64,000 nucleotides of DNA from Zanthoxylum bungeanum (GCA_019454045.1 SKCR01036125.1:16493-80492), one strand, 5' to 3'. Shown: positions 12,077 to 24,369, numbered from the stretch's first letter. Made by a program: numbers and translations. The notes: generated from the sequence alone by a model not told the origin.

Positions 12077-14460
12077 TGTAGGACACAGAACTTGACGACG
12101 CTGTTCTAGGCTCGCGGCCTAGTTAGGAGTACGAAATAGCTCATGGAGGAACTAAACCGGAGAAATAATATGGAGTCGCCACCCGGTGTGAACCGGGACA
12201 AAGATTTAAGGCCGCACTCACCCCTCGCAAGGAAGACCTCAAACCGTTGGGTTCGGAATGGTCCCTTACTTATGTCACTTGTAATGATATGATTTGTGTA
12301 ATAAACTAACCGAATCTACTCAATATGTATGCTCAAAGGTAACTTAGATCTAGTCCACATTCATCAAAGTAAATCATATGTCTAAGTTTGCATGCTTGAA
12401 AAGTAAATCATCATATCGGCAAGCATACAATATCACACGGCAATCTCATGAACATACTTCAATTATATAATGCGGAAAACAAATAACAACCTAAACATAA
12501 TGCAACTTCCAAACGCAAAATAAATGACTAATCATTCTTAAGACGAACAACTAAACCATGCATAAAAAGTAACCAAATCATACTTAAAAAATAAATAACA
12601 TACTAGACTAAATCATATTTAAGATAAATAACATACTAGCAACCTAATCATGCTCGAATACAATGTTGGATGAATGAAATATGTGTATCTCTCAAGCAGT
12701 ACGTGGCATTGTATCCCGAGTGCAAACCGCAATACCGTCCATTCGGATTCAGCTACGGAATTTACGTCCGGGTTTCCATCCGATATACCACAAGAAATAA
12801 CACATATCCATTCACCCAACTGCCACAACACAAATCAACTAACGACTCTCATGCGAAGATATATTAAAATAAATAAAAGAAACGAAAGATAATAAATAAA
12901 GAAGGTGCCCTCAGGTCTAACCTTTTTATGTCGCTTCTTGGAAGTGCGTTACACGGCCGTTGGAAGGGTTGATGATCCGCAACTCCTCCGGTTCACTAAC
13001 TCAACATTTTCCTTAGCTGTTACGCTGTTTGGGCTGCTGTTTTCCCTTCGTTTCACTACTGTTTCCTTGCTATTTTGCTGCTGGTTCTTTGCGGTTTTAA
13101 GGGGTAAAATAAGGGATGTTTCGGTGGTCAAATAGTGTAGTTTTTTTGGACTGCAGTGGGTGGCTGGGAAGGGCTGATTTGCGGTGATTTATAGGCAGGT
13201 TTTGGACTATTTTTGCGGGGCGTGAAGGGTGATATGCGGCTGGACAGTAGGTGGGATTTATGCGGCAGTTAGTGGGGCAATTCGAGGACTGTTTAGGCGT
13301 GCAGTGGAGGGTGGTATACGGCTGGACATTGGGTGATTCTTTTGGTAGTGAAGGATGCGGCAGTAGAGGCTTTGGGCTTGTGAATATGCGGCAATGGGAA
13401 GTGAATATAGGAGGCTTTTGGGCGTGAATGATTGCTTGAAGGGCTGTGATTATGCGTGAAGGTCTGCTTGAAGGTGGGCGATTATGTACGTGAATGGGGC
13501 TGTGTGGATGGAGGGCAATGGCGTGAAGTAGGTAAGGCTTATTTGTTGTTTGGAGATGGATTTATGCGTTAGTGGCTGTTGGGGCGTGAAGGAGTATTAT
13601 TGGCGTGAGTGGCGTGTGCAGGTCAGAGGGGAGTTTGCTTGTCGATGTGGGATTGAGAAAGGCTGATGCGAGAATAGGCAGTGGCGTGAATGGCTCTTGT
13701 TGATGAGTTGAAGGGCAGGTGGCTGTGTTGTTATGTGAAGGGGGCAGGTGGCGTGAGAAGGGTTTTGAGTGAAGTTGGGGCTGCTACGTGAAAGGTTATG
13801 TGGCTAGAGGCAGTGAGTATAGTGGCGTGAATTGAGGCTTTGTGTATTAGGGTTTTCTTTTTTGTTTTTTCCGTGAGAATGAGTCAGGGTTTAGATGTGT
13901 GGTGAAGGGTTCTTTTTATAGGCAAAGGGGTGGGGGTTTTCCTTGTTTGAGAAGGAGAAGGCTTTGTGCATTAATGGGATAAGGAAATCTTTTAATTAGG
14001 GAAGTGATTTGATTTAATTTGATTTATTCTCTTTTAATTAGGGATATGATTTAGTTTAATTAGGCAAGGGATCCATGGGATTTATTTAATTTAGGAAGGG
14101 GATTTGGCTTGATTTATGCATGTGTTTAATGTGATTTTTGTTATTTAGGAAGTGTGTTTGGGCGTGACTTTGGGTCTTGTTTGGGCGTGTGTGCTTGGTC
14201 CATTTAATGGGCTTGGGTTTTTGGTTTAATGATGTGTGGGCTTGGTGAGTGGTTTATGGGGTTTTGGGCTAAGGGTGTGTTTTGAAACGGAGGTCCAACA
14301 AGCGAACCCGCAGCTAATCCAACGAATTAAATCCAACAGTGTGTCAATTATTGACTCTTCCCTTCCGACGTCCGTTTCCCGCGGCTTCCACAATTAAAGA
14401 GGAAGTGTCTCCATACGAGACTCATCATCGGGACTTATATGCAAAAATACAGTGCCTACA
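12077..14460 (-). mobile_element. LTR-like insertion (possible TAT/Ogre-type solo LTR), TSD GTTAT
   Basis: The unit begins TGTAGGACACAG and ends CAGTGCCTACA. It is flanked by perfect 5-bp repeats GTTAT (12072-12076 and 14461-14465), the signature of an LTR-retrotransposon insertion. On the minus strand, about 110 bp from its end, it carries GGTGGCGACTCC, which resembles the region near the tRNA-Arg-type primer site of TAT/Ogre gypsy elements. This suggests a solo LTR in minus orientation; the lineage is a guess. The part 13140-14290 is G-rich on the plus strand with many scattered GGCGTGAA/GCGGCAGT words. No protein-coding domain is seen. Confidence 0.65.
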
Positions 14461-14465
14461 GTTAT

Positions 14466-16418
14466 ATAATTGAAAGTATTTGCGCCTTGGAGGTATAAGT
14501 AAAAGTTTATCATTTATTCTATTTAATAGAATATTGTATTCTATTTGATAGAGTATCTTTTCTACAATCCCGAGTAATAAAATTGTTTTATTACTTGGTG
14601 TGTAACATCGGATGTTAACGATTTTATAAAAGACTTGACTTATTGAAGTCAAATGTGAGAGTGATAAATTGTAGTGGAACTACATAATTAATTAGATGAA
14701 ATGACCCTACGATATCTTCCGTATAAATTTAATAGGATGTCAGAATCATTTACAAAGTATTTGATATTTATTTGTTCTGTTGTTTTCTTATTGAAGAAAA
14801 TTATCATATAACTTATAGTGGGAGCGATATTTGATGTCGATTTCGGAAGTTAGCATTGAACCATAGATCTAAAATTGTTCGTAACTTACTATGATCAAGT
14901 TTTGAACTTGATTAAGCTTTCGCTATGAATCGTTCATAAAATGTACAAATTGTTTGCGTAGCAAAAGCAAAGTGAGCTTGATAAAGGTTTGACCTTTATA
15001 GTATGACAATGAGAAAAGTTATACTCAGTGATCTATTGTAGATTCTGAGAAAACTTGTCTCAAGTCGTACTAATTGAACAATTAAAGATTTATTGGTTAT
15101 TATTGATATTAAACTATGTATTTTAGCTAAAGAATGCAAGTGGCATTCCTGAAAGTTTTCTTTGAATGAGAAATCCATTGTGGTTTCTTCGTTTGAAGAA
15201 TTCATTCTAAAATGGCCTTAAAGTTTGTATTCTGCTAAGATCAAAGTTTGATATACTAGCTTATAAAGCCTATTGTAGACTCAGATAAGCTTCCGGAAAT
15301 CTGTGTTCTCTAATTTTGATACAGTCAGATTGTCTGATTTTATCAAAGCATAGAGAATACATATTTGATATTAGGGTCAGTAGGAGCATATAAATTTCTT
15401 TCTAGTGTTGTATATCCTAACGATATTATCATTATTAATGTAATAATGAGATGTTTGTGAGGTAAAAGGTTTACCTAAGTCTTATTTTCTCCGTGAAAGC
15501 AGTGGGAGTAGTCTCTGTTATATTTGATATAAAGTTTCATATATGATATAAAACTAAGAGACTTGTGAGAAACTCCCATTAGTCATGCATTAGATATGAT
15601 CTAATAAAGGACACATTAAGACTATCTGTATGACAGTTAGTATAACTGTTTGACAGTTATTGTGTCTCTTGTATATAGTATTAATCTTTCGTAAAAGATG
15701 ATTTCTTTGTCGAAAGAGAAATTGATTAGAATGTCTATTCAATCTGATGCCTCATATGATGATAGCATAATGAATACTATATAATGTATGATTAAAGATA
15801 TCAATTTAATTGTAATTGTTACAAGTTATTTTGATATGTTGTAGACCATAAGATGGATCTTGAAACATGTTCTTTGTGATCTTTGAGATATTAAGAACGA
15901 GTTTCTTGTTTATGGAGAATATAATCTGCAACCATTAAGGTCATATTAGTTTTGATTCTAATTATGATGTTAGATGGTCTACGTCATATAAAGTCAGAAA
16001 AGATGCAGTGGGAGTGTCACGGTTGATTCTACTATATTAGTGGAATTCGTTGCAACTTATGAAGTATTGACTTTTGAAGTTGCGTAGTGACCTTATAGAT
16101 TAGAAGTTTTGATATTAGTGTTGTGATTGCGGTTGTCTCGTAGTGTTTTGGATTTGATCTCTAAATACATAGACAATTTAATAGCTATAACGCAATATTG
16201 ATATCGCATCTGAGTCGTATTGATGTAGAACTTGGGTTCTACAAAATATGAATGATGATTAGTAAGGAAAACAATTGGGTTTGTTAGACAGACTCAATTT
16301 GTTAATAGCGGGCTTACTTGTTGTTGCCTACCTCTTAAGTCCTAGGTGAGCTCTTGAGAGCCATAAGTATGTGATACATATTGAGATGTGTATATGATAT
16401 TGTGGATTGGCACTAGAG
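14466..16418 (+). pseudogene. Copia C 3' internal region, heavily decayed pol
   Basis: It has stops in every frame. Traces near 15860-16080 read like the copia RNase H domain (a YLVYGE-like strand, then a VDSTT...VEFVA...YEV stretch) but need repeated frame changes. The position, just upstream of the polypurine tract, is where RNase H should be. No RT motif could be identified. Confidence 0.4.
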
Positions 16419-16432
16419 CAAGTGGGAGAAAT
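16419..16432 (+). promoter_or_regulatory. Polypurine tract of copia C
   Basis: GCAAGTGGGAGAAAT directly abuts the TGTTAGGG start of the 3' LTR. The GTGGGAGA core is shared with the tracts of D, F and C'. It primes plus-strand DNA synthesis in this retroelement class. Confidence 0.8.
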
Positions 16433-18737
16433 TGTTAGGGTTGGTGCTCAGGGTGCCAATCCGGATTGTATTTATGTCTGATTCATAAATACAAACAATA
16501 TATTTTTCCATAATATTACTTGTTTAATAGTAGCACCTCTTGTCTTTTATACACATATTCGGTCTAATTGCGATTAGATATCTAATAATGATTACATTGA
16601 AACTAAATCTAATTTAGTGATATGTGTACATTAGACAAATACCCTAAGATTTACAATATAGTGCGTAGTTACAACATAGTTTGTAATTGACATTGGGAAG
16701 CGTCACTATAAGTTGTATATCCTTAAATAAAGTCCCTGGTCAAGATTTACTAACACGGGTCGATTAGTAAAATCCGCTGAGACTAGTGCATGTCGTATAT
16801 CATGACTTGGTGTGATTATTTATCCCAATGAATCATGAGTCTCGGGAGACTCATATAGACATGTAGGTATTAATTTGATAAACACTGAACGACTCACTGA
16901 AGATTTCCTAATAGATGGTACACCAACGTCAATAGGAATCTTCTCGAGTTGAGCGAGCATAGTGGTCCTTCGACTTGAGATACCACTGTGGATATATGAG
17001 TTATCCTCCACACTTTGATGGCAGTCACGTCGCCGATCTATTTAGATCAGATCTCTGCATGTTCGTTGGGTGTGGACTGATGCTCATGATATCCTATGCG
17101 TATCAAGATAGAATCTCAGTCATGTGTACAGGGCATAGGCATCCTACACGTGTTTGGGATCTAGTAAATCCATGGCCATGGTATAACTTCGGAAGTAAGT
17201 TCCGAGTGTTATTTAGAGATTGTAAATTTGAAAGTTGACTATATTATACCGAAATGATTTGACGTTCTTATCTATATCCCAGGTATAATATGGATAGCTT
17301 GTGACGGAGGGATTATACGTATGAAATGACCTCGACTTGCATAGTTTAACGAGATTATTCGTGGTCGTCATAATTCATAAGTGGGTGAATTATGGACACG
17401 AAATTGGATTTCATGACGGATAAACATAACCTTATAGAGTCACACAATATGAAGTGTACTTGTTGAGCACTTGGGCAATGAGTTATGAATAATACAGATT
17501 ATTCATAATACTTCACCGGATTAAAATGAGTTAATTCGAATCGTTTAATCGGTTAAACAAAAACACATGCTTTAAGGGATTTTTGGTCAATCGTAGTTAT
17601 TGTGTATTTGTATTTGATACATAATTCGATTAGATACAGATTAATTAATTGTCAAATAAGTTTTTGACACATGCCATTAATATATGTATTTGTTATTTAA
17701 TGTAAATAAAATACATATATAATAATTATTATATTAATTAGTTATTTAGATATTTTAAATGTTAAATATTTGAATAATTAATTAATGCCATATTACATAA
17801 ATGTTATGCAATATGTTTAATTATTATTGACACATGTGGCATGTTTTAATTAAGCTTAAGTGTGCAAATTTGATTTGTCAATCTTAGAGCTTATCTATCT
17901 TTTTTTTTTTAATTTAATGAAATTAAAATATAAAAAATGACAAAAATGCCCCTAAAAGTCGGTCACTCCTTCCTTTAATTTGGAAAATTTTATTTTCTTC
18001 ATTTTTGGAGAAGCCATGGCCGAATATCACTCTCTAAAATACACCTCCAAATTACTTGATGATTCAAGGAAAGAAAATCAAGAAAATCAAGAAAAAAGCT
18101 AAGGAATCAAGAGAATTAAAGGTAATTCTTTATATCCCTAAGCTTAGAAATTATGTTTCTTATTTCTTGATGATCTTGTGAGATCCTAGGGTTTCTTCTT
18201 TTCTATAAATTTGAGGCTTTATGGTTTGGAGGATGAATTGGAAGGCTTTAAGCATGTGTGAAGTAGAATTGGATAATATTATTGTAATATTGATTCAATT
18301 TTATCATTTGATGATATGTTGCCATTCTAGAGTGTTATGACCACTCTTGTAATGCCTAGAATTGTTCTTGGGTGGTTCATTTGTGGTGATTTTGGTTGGT
18401 GTTAAGATTAATTAGATTAATGTTGGAAAATTGGATTTTAGGCATGAAAATTTGATTTTTTGCTTATGGATCAGAGTTGGAAATAATGTTCATATGGTTA
18501 TGAAAATAATGTCTTATAAATGAATTTGATTTATTTTGGGTGTTGGAACAATTTCCGGAAAGTGTTTCGGAGTTGAAATATGCGAAAACGGCGAAAAACG
18601 GTGTTACCGGGTGACTTTTGAGCCAATCGGGCGACGGTTGGCCAAACAGTGAATTTGTAACTGTTTGGGCAGCCCATGAACTTCCCTAATACTAGTGGGG
18701 CTGACCAGCGCAGCCCTCATGTGTATTGGGTAGTCGG
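16433..18737 (+). mobile_element. Copia C 3' LTR, first part
   Basis: It begins TGTTAGGGTTGGTGCTC right after the polypurine tract. From 17123 it aligns with the 5' LTR copy at 5841 onward. It stops at 18737 where element D is inserted, and it resumes at 43165. The last five bases GTCGG (18733-18737) are the target-site duplication of D. The same family, at lower identity, forms the LTRs of C' (reverse), for example the segment around 16810-16900. Confidence 0.85.
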
Positions 18738-19327
18738 TGTTAGACAATTATGACCCATAGCGTCACTATTTGTAAAAGACATTGTGGTTTTTGTACAAAT
18801 TAACTATGTAGCAATGGAAATTGCATTTTATCATTTTGTAATTGGATTACTTAAATATATAAATGATAAAAGTCCTTATGATTAGTTCCGGATTATAAGA
18901 TATGAGACAGTATCAATCCATAACGTTTAATCATTAAATATCCATAGTCGTAGTATTATCGAGACTAGACATCGATAATGCGGAATAGACTAGTATTACA
19001 CTTGTGCGTGTTATGGAAGCGTAACAGCATAGTTCTCATAAATTTAAGTATTGGATACTTATGCAAGTGTGATAGGAGGTTGTGTTTACCGATGGTACGG
19101 AAACAGCTTCGCTATGGATAGACCCCGCGGAATCCCATTCGTAGTATGAATATGGGAATCCGCATCAGGGTATGTGTATTTGGTCTTAACCTGAGACTTG
19201 CATCGCTAGTACTTGCAACAATCAATACGCTTTGGTTTTGGTCGTCCAGGACTTTAACAGGTTCTGTGTACGCCTCTTCTGGGTTTATTGAGAATCGTAG
19301 TGTATTGGGTGTGATGTCAAGACAAAT
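18738..19327 (+). mobile_element. Copia D 5' LTR, part before the CACTA insertion
   Basis: It matches the start of the 3' LTR (41425 onward) with a few substitutions. It is interrupted at 19327 by the CACTA element, and its last three bases AAT are the TSD. The short ORFs here are LTR sequence, not genes. Confidence 0.88.
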
Positions 19328-19680
19328 CACTACAAGAAAAAAGGCTTTTACTGATACTAAATTAGTATCAGTAAAGGGTTTTACTGACACTATATAAATG
19401 TGTCAGTGTTGCCGCAGCCAGAAATCACTGACACTAGTTTCTAGTGTCAGTGATTCTTAGTGTCAGTAAACGTTAATACTGTAGTATCAGAAAATTATTG
19501 ACACTATGGTATCAGTAATCTCTCACACTATTTTAGTGTCAGTAAATTATTGACATTATATCATCAGTATTTAGTGATACTATAGTGTCAGTAAATTTTG
19601 TTACTGCAGTATCAGTATATCGCATATATTTGATTTTTAGTGTCAGTAATTATTGTTACTATAGTATCAATATCCGTCAA
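19328..19680 (+). repeat. Left terminal inverted repeat and subterminal repeats of CACTA
   Basis: The CACTA terminus is followed by roughly a dozen copies, in both orientations, of ACTGATACTA / TAGTGTCAGTAA words. Matching words occupy 24370-24696 at the other end. These would be the transposase-binding array. Confidence 0.85.
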
Positions 19681-20279
19681 TATCTTTTAAAATTTAAAAA
19701 TCGTATTATTTCACAATTATATTTCTTATTTTTTGTAATTAAATTAATCATAAAATATATATATATATATATACAAACTCAATGAAATAAAAAACTAAAA
19801 AATTACATTTATATAAAATTCGCAATATAATAGATTAATCGTATTAATCAATTCAACAGTATCACATGATGAATACAAAAACTCCATAGACAATCTTTAA
19901 ATTAACATATATATTTCAAAAACTACTCTTAAAGTCCCATCAAAATGTCATGCCCCCACCAAAATTCATGATACTTGTTGAGAAGCCTGCAACAATCCCC
20001 CAACAATATGATATCTGGCACAAAATCTGAAATTATAAACCAAATGTTAAGAATTAGATGGACTTCCAAAAAAAAATCGATATCTTCATAAATAAAAACA
20101 TTAAATACATCCAAATAAAAATACAAAATATAACCCTAATCTAATTTTTGTCACATAAAGCACTTATTGACAATAACCATACCAACAACCTAAGAGCATG
20201 CATATAAAAAACCAAATGGCATCCATAATAACAAGTTGTATCTTTCATACCGCTACATAATCACCAAAACAAACAAATC

Positions 20280-20342
<63 letters not shown>

Positions 20343-21966
20343 GACGGACATAAAACTGAAATAAAAGGATCTCATGAACCAGATGAAGTTTATCAGATGA
20401 CATGATCTAATACTGTTTCCAAATGCAGGAAGCAAATCAAGATGACAAGATAGTTGTTCATTATGGAATTCCTGGAAACTAAAAGTTCAAAGCTCAAAAT
20501 GTACTAGAATGTAACATTCCAGGTAATTGCCATAAAAATAGATGAGATAAACATGTTAGATCTCAATATATCAAATACTGCTTCCATAGCATTCATGCTG
20601 CACCTCAAAGCACATCAGATGACATGTGCCATATCCCCCAAAGGTTTAAACAAGTATCAATCAGAACATGGCAAAACTTCATCAGGTAAAAAACTATCTC
20701 CAAGTTCATGTCTGACATAGAGAACATCGAGACACTGTTAATAGAATATTTTACATCATGATTGTTTTAACTTTCAAGTCTCAAAGCAATCTTACCCACT
20801 AGCAAAACTCACAAATAAAACAAATTAACCCACCAAATTAAACCCATCAGGGCATAAAACTGAAATAAAAGATATGATTCATATTGCTTTCACTGAAGTA
20901 AAAAATCTGGGGAAAAAATTCTAAGCTAAAAGTAGAAACAAGAATGTATTAATTTACAGAAAAGAGAAATACCATACTACTTCATTAACTCAACGAACAA
21001 TAGCTATGTTGTCCTTGTCATTTGTATTCTGCAAGAATAGAAGATTTCCCAATATGTCATGAATTAAAGTGAAAAAATAGGAAGTAATAATCACCTCTGT
21101 AAAACATGTCCTTGTTCCATCGCCCTTCTTCCCTTCGCTCTTTCTTTAATCTCAGGGCGATTTCGTTTTATGGTGGAGATTTTCGTCTGTTAACAAAATG
21201 CTTTCCCAAAACTCTCACCTAAATATACACACACGCATCCTATTTACAAGCAATAAAACCAAATTTAATTTCTTGTTTAACTTTTTGTACAATAACATTA
21301 CATGTTATAAGATTCAATAATATTTTGCATTATCATTTTTATGTTCAATGTTATTATTATACGTGCATTTTAATAATATCAAACCGATATTATTATAATG
21401 GTATTCAGTTCATGAATGTAAATACAATAGTAATAAAGTCAAAAATTCAAGATTATGAAGGCACTACAAAATGAAGCTTCAGCACTAGCAAGTGGAGCTC
21501 CAAGTGGCCTAATGACACTAAACACAACATCAGGAAAGTCTTTGGTGATTGCATGGTTTACCCAAAGCAAGCAAGCTGACATTTGCCCGGGATTCCAGTC
21601 AGCCAATAATAAGCACTTATCAATTATTCACATTCCTGTATCAGGTCTAAATCCCATATTTAGGTGGAGAGAGAAATATTGTTTACCCTGGTAAGTCAAT
21701 ATTATCCTCTACTAAAGAGGTTTCAAAAAATAATGACCACATCATACACAACACAATCATATGGAGAAAAGCAAAGCAAACAAGCTTTTCTTAGTGGCGT
21801 CTAATCCTCCATGATTTCTCATAGAAGTCACTTTAGGAAACATCCAGAAATCTTGTGAAACTTTAATACCTATGGGACACAAGACGCTTTGAACAACATA
21901 GTAGATTCCTAATGCAACTAAGTAAACAAATCATCGTGTCTAAAATAATAGGGACATAAAACATAC
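19681..21966. other. CACTA interior without recognised genes
   Basis: AT-rich sequence with no domain recognised. It includes an (AC)n(TA)n microsatellite at about 20284-20342. A 79-codon ORF at 21455-21694 has no recognisable homology. By position it could be captured intron or 3' flank of the GAR1 gene on the minus strand, but I see no C-terminal Gly/Arg-rich exon here. Confidence 0.45.
20284..20342. repeat. (AC)n(TA)n microsatellite
   Basis: About 23 AC units are followed by about six TA units. It lies inside the CACTA interior. Confidence 0.95.
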
Positions 21967-22082
21967 TTTGGTTGCGAAAGAAATCTTGCAAGGGGCAAGA
22001 GCTTGCTTGGGTCAATGTAGAACTTATCACCGAGCGAATATGAAGTTGCAACAATCCCTTCCATCATTTTGACAGAAAAATA
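21967..22082 (-). pseudogene. Captured GAR1 exon (core domain, C-terminal part)
   Basis: On the minus strand, between an AG acceptor (...ACACGTAG) and a GTATGT donor, lies a 116-nt open exon. It encodes about 38 residues beginning [11 protein letters not shown] and ending ARFLSQPK. This is the conserved end of the Gar1 core, the H/ACA small nucleolar RNP subunit that helps pseudouridine synthase (dyskerin/CBF5) modify rRNA in the nucleolus. The exon is undamaged, but the gene as a whole is not: the preceding core sequence is missing and no Gly/Arg-rich C-terminal exon follows. It is therefore a captured fragment inside the CACTA transposon. The identification rests on motif recognition of the plant Gar1 family. 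Confidence 0.82.
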
Positions 22083-22215
22083 CTACGTGTGTAGAAAAAA
22101 AACTCAATCAAAATAGATATTACAACAAATTATCATCACAAAAACCAACAAGAGTACTCAATCAAAATAGATATTACAAAAAATTATATTAATGAAAACC
22201 AACAAAAGTACTCAC

Positions 22216-22233
22216 AGATTCATTAATGGGACC
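22216..22233 (-). pseudogene. Captured GAR1 exon end (GPINES) with splice donor
   Basis: On the minus strand 18 bp encode GPINES. They are followed directly by GTGAGT, a consensus splice donor, and the next exon (22082) begins where the Gar1 core continues (YFSVK). Upstream of 22233 the sequence no longer reads as Gar1, so this exon was cut during capture. The 133-bp intervening stretch (22083-22215) has GT...AG ends and reads as the original GAR1 intron. Confidence 0.7.
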
Positions 22234-23194
22234 CGCCACTCTGAAGAGTGATTTAATGGCCTAGCGGCGCTAGCCCAACTAGAGTCGAGTAGAGGCAATG
22301 GCTTTCAACTCATTATAGTAGCCAACCTTAAGTTTGGTCAGGGGGTAGTAAGAAGCACAGAAAGATGAATCCAGGCTAGATATCATATTCATACCACCAT
22401 ATGGAAACTAGAGTTTTGGACAACAAAGACAAACATCCAGAATAAGAAACTCAAATCAGAAATTAAAATTACAATAACTCCTTAAAAAGTAACAGAAACT
22501 CTAAAATCACATCACAAACAAAACAAATAAGAAACTCAAATCCAAGATTGACCATAGCAAGAAGTGATCCAATCAGCAAACAAATTCACTCAATTCTTTT
22601 TATTTCCAGGTTGTCATCCACAAATCAAACTTCAAACAACGGTTGAGTAAGGGTTTGGAGAAGTATCAATGCCTCAAACTAAAATTTTAATGAGAAAATC
22701 AAGACAAGTGTGAAATAACTCTAAATCCAGAAAATCCTGATTGTTGCATATGCATATTCTCTCCTAATGAAATTCCAAAGAAGTGAAAAAGCTCAGTAAC
22801 AAACGAATTACTTATCTCACAAACAAACAAATTCGCGGCCAGTTTCTTTTCCCAGAAAACCCTATCCCCAAATTAAAACAACAGACATGATAATCAGGAA
22901 CACAACACGCATACCATGAACTCCGAATAATTTCCAAATCCTCGAAGATGAAACTATCAATTAGAATTAGAATCCCGAAATACTCAAAAGCACTCAACGG
23001 ATTAAGCTAAATTTGGTTTCAGTTTAGTCCATATCTGAATCAACCAAGTCAATCAGCTCAAACAATCAAAAAAAAAAAAAAAAAAAAAACTCTTCGTTTC
23101 TTCTAATGTTAACGACACATAACAACTCTAGCTCTCGTAATCAAAAACACATAACCTTGAAAAATAATCTCACCTAAAAATGGCTCTTTTTGAA
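22234..23194. other. CACTA interior between captured genes
   Basis: No coding domain is recognised. A run of 22 A (23068-23089) is the notable feature. On the minus strand AG|GTGAGA at about 23172 looks like a splice donor in the 3' UTR of the captured 109-codon gene. The source of 22234-22450 is unknown. Confidence 0.5.
23068..23089. repeat. Poly(A) run, 22 bp
   Basis: A homopolymer tract in the CACTA interior. It could be a retroposed tail or a simple repeat; no flanking duplication was found. Confidence 0.9.
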
Positions 23195-23524
23195 TCAATT
23201 TTCCTCGCCGAAGAGACGGCGGAGACGAGAAGCGAAGTGTCCGGTGGGTTCAAGAGAGGCTTCGTGGAGGAGACTGCGTTTGATGTTGTTCATGCGATTA
23301 GAGAGAGATTCTTTCTCTTCTTTGAGAGCTGACGTGTCCTCTTGAAGGTCGTGGATGCGGTACTTTTGGCCCAAGGATCTGACGCTCAACATTAATATCC
23401 CAGTCATGGCGAAGAGTTGAATGAAGCTGTGTTTGTGTTTCTTAGCGTTTTCTATAAACCCTAGCGACTTTTTTGGGTTTTGGGCGGTGTTGCCGGTTGA
23501 GCTCGGTGTCCGCGACGATGCCAT
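23195..23524 (-). CDS. Captured intact ORF, small membrane/coiled-coil plant protein (109 aa)
   Basis: The ORF runs from ATG at 23524 to a stop at 23195-23197 without interruption, starting MASSRTPSS. Residues about 30-50 ([19 protein letters not shown]) form one hydrophobic segment. It is followed by a charged region likely to be a short coiled coil ([19 protein letters not shown]) and a basic C-terminus ending [13 protein letters not shown]. The composition and ending look like a conserved small plant protein of unknown function, but I cannot name it and give no function. A longer in-frame reading from 23653 would run through the antisense-frame Gly codons of GAR1 exon 1 and is less likely native. 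The ORF lies between GAR1 exon 1 and the other GAR1 pieces, inside the CACTA element, so it is probably transduplicated. Expression from the captured GAR1 promoter is possible. Confidence 0.6.
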   Translation of the reverse strand: MASSRTPSSTGNTAQNPKKSLGFIENAKKHKHSFIQLFAMTGILMLSVRSLGQKYRIHDLQEDTSALKEEKESLSNRMNNIKRSLLHEASLEPTGHFASRLRRLFGEEN

Positions 23525-23555
23525 TGCGATTTCCGACGGACGATAAATGAGTTTT

Positions 23556-23708
23556 AACTTCGGCAGGAGGTCCCTCATCACGGAAACCACCACCACCGCG
23601 GCCGCCTCCACCAAAACGGCCGCCTCCACCAAAACGGCCGCCACCTCGTCCACCGCGGCCGCCGTCTCTTCCTCCCCTGAAACCGCCTCCTCCTCTCGGG
23701 GGTCTCAT
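23556..23708 (-). pseudogene. Captured GAR1 exon 1 (Gly/Arg-rich N-terminus)
   Basis: The minus strand from ATG at 23708 encodes about 51 residues: [10 protein letters not shown], several RGG/FGGGG repeats, then DEGPPAEV. That is the characteristic N-terminus of plant Gar1. After GPPAEV the family continues into the folded core, but here the sequence switches to the 5' region of the 109-codon gene. The reading frame then runs on only as nonsense residues to a stop at 23442. The result is a chimera of GAR1 exon 1 and a second gene. A fibrillarin N-terminus would also be Gly/Arg-rich, but [10 protein letters not shown]...GPPAEV and the downstream core exon favour Gar1. Confidence 0.82.
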
Positions 23709-23798
23709 TTTTTTATCTGTGTTTTGGTTGATTTTAGGAGAAGACTTCAATGGAAGCAGTGTTACTGCGAGTTTGTGACTGTTAGAAGACTTTTGAGC

Positions 23799-23820
23799 TT
23801 AGGGTTTTAATTTAGGGTTT
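23799..23820 (-). promoter_or_regulatory. Two telo-boxes upstream of captured GAR1
   Basis: On the minus strand AAACCCTAA occurs twice (23812-23820 and 23799-23807), about 90-110 bp upstream of the GAR1 start codon. Telo-boxes are known promoter elements of plant ribosomal-protein and nucleolar genes. Their presence suggests the GAR1 promoter was captured together with exon 1. Confidence 0.7.
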
Positions 23821-24369
23821 TGAAGTGGGTCATTCGTTGCTAAATGACCATAATATCCCCTGCTTTTCAATCCACCCATTTTTTTTTAAATTTTAAATTT
23901 TAATTGCATAAAAAACATTTGCATGTATGGACTCTTAACAGGACTTGAAGCTTTTGAAGGTTGATAATCGAAGTTTGAACTGCTTACTGCTTACAGAGGA
24001 CTGAGGAGAGACCGACTAACGAGAGTAAAAATTGAAGCCATTGAAGGTTGATAATTGATAGGATGTACTGGATTTTGTTTAGATTTTAGAAATTACAAAT
24101 GAGAGATTCATATTTAAGAGTAAAGAAGGGGGAAACAAAGGCTGCGCGATGAAAAAAAAGGTGGGAATGAGAGGAACCCTAAATTACTAAGATTGATTGG
24201 TAACTACGGTTCAGGTTTTGACCCGAAAAATACATATATATTTTTATAAACCGCGGTTTAAGGAACAAAAGTCACGATTTGGCCCAGTGGTAAAGCCTTA
24301 CAATAAAAAAAAAATTTATATCAATGGTTACAATTTCGAGTCCCAGCAGACTTAAGGAAATAATTTTTT

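Noticed and set aside
20253..20435. ORF with a (CV)n tract
   Set aside because: A translation of the (AC)n microsatellite.
23547..23810. Plus-strand ORF with Thr/Ala repeats ([14 protein letters not shown])
   Set aside because: It is the reverse complement of the Gly/Arg-rich GAR1 exon 1 and an artefact of its GC-rich repeats.
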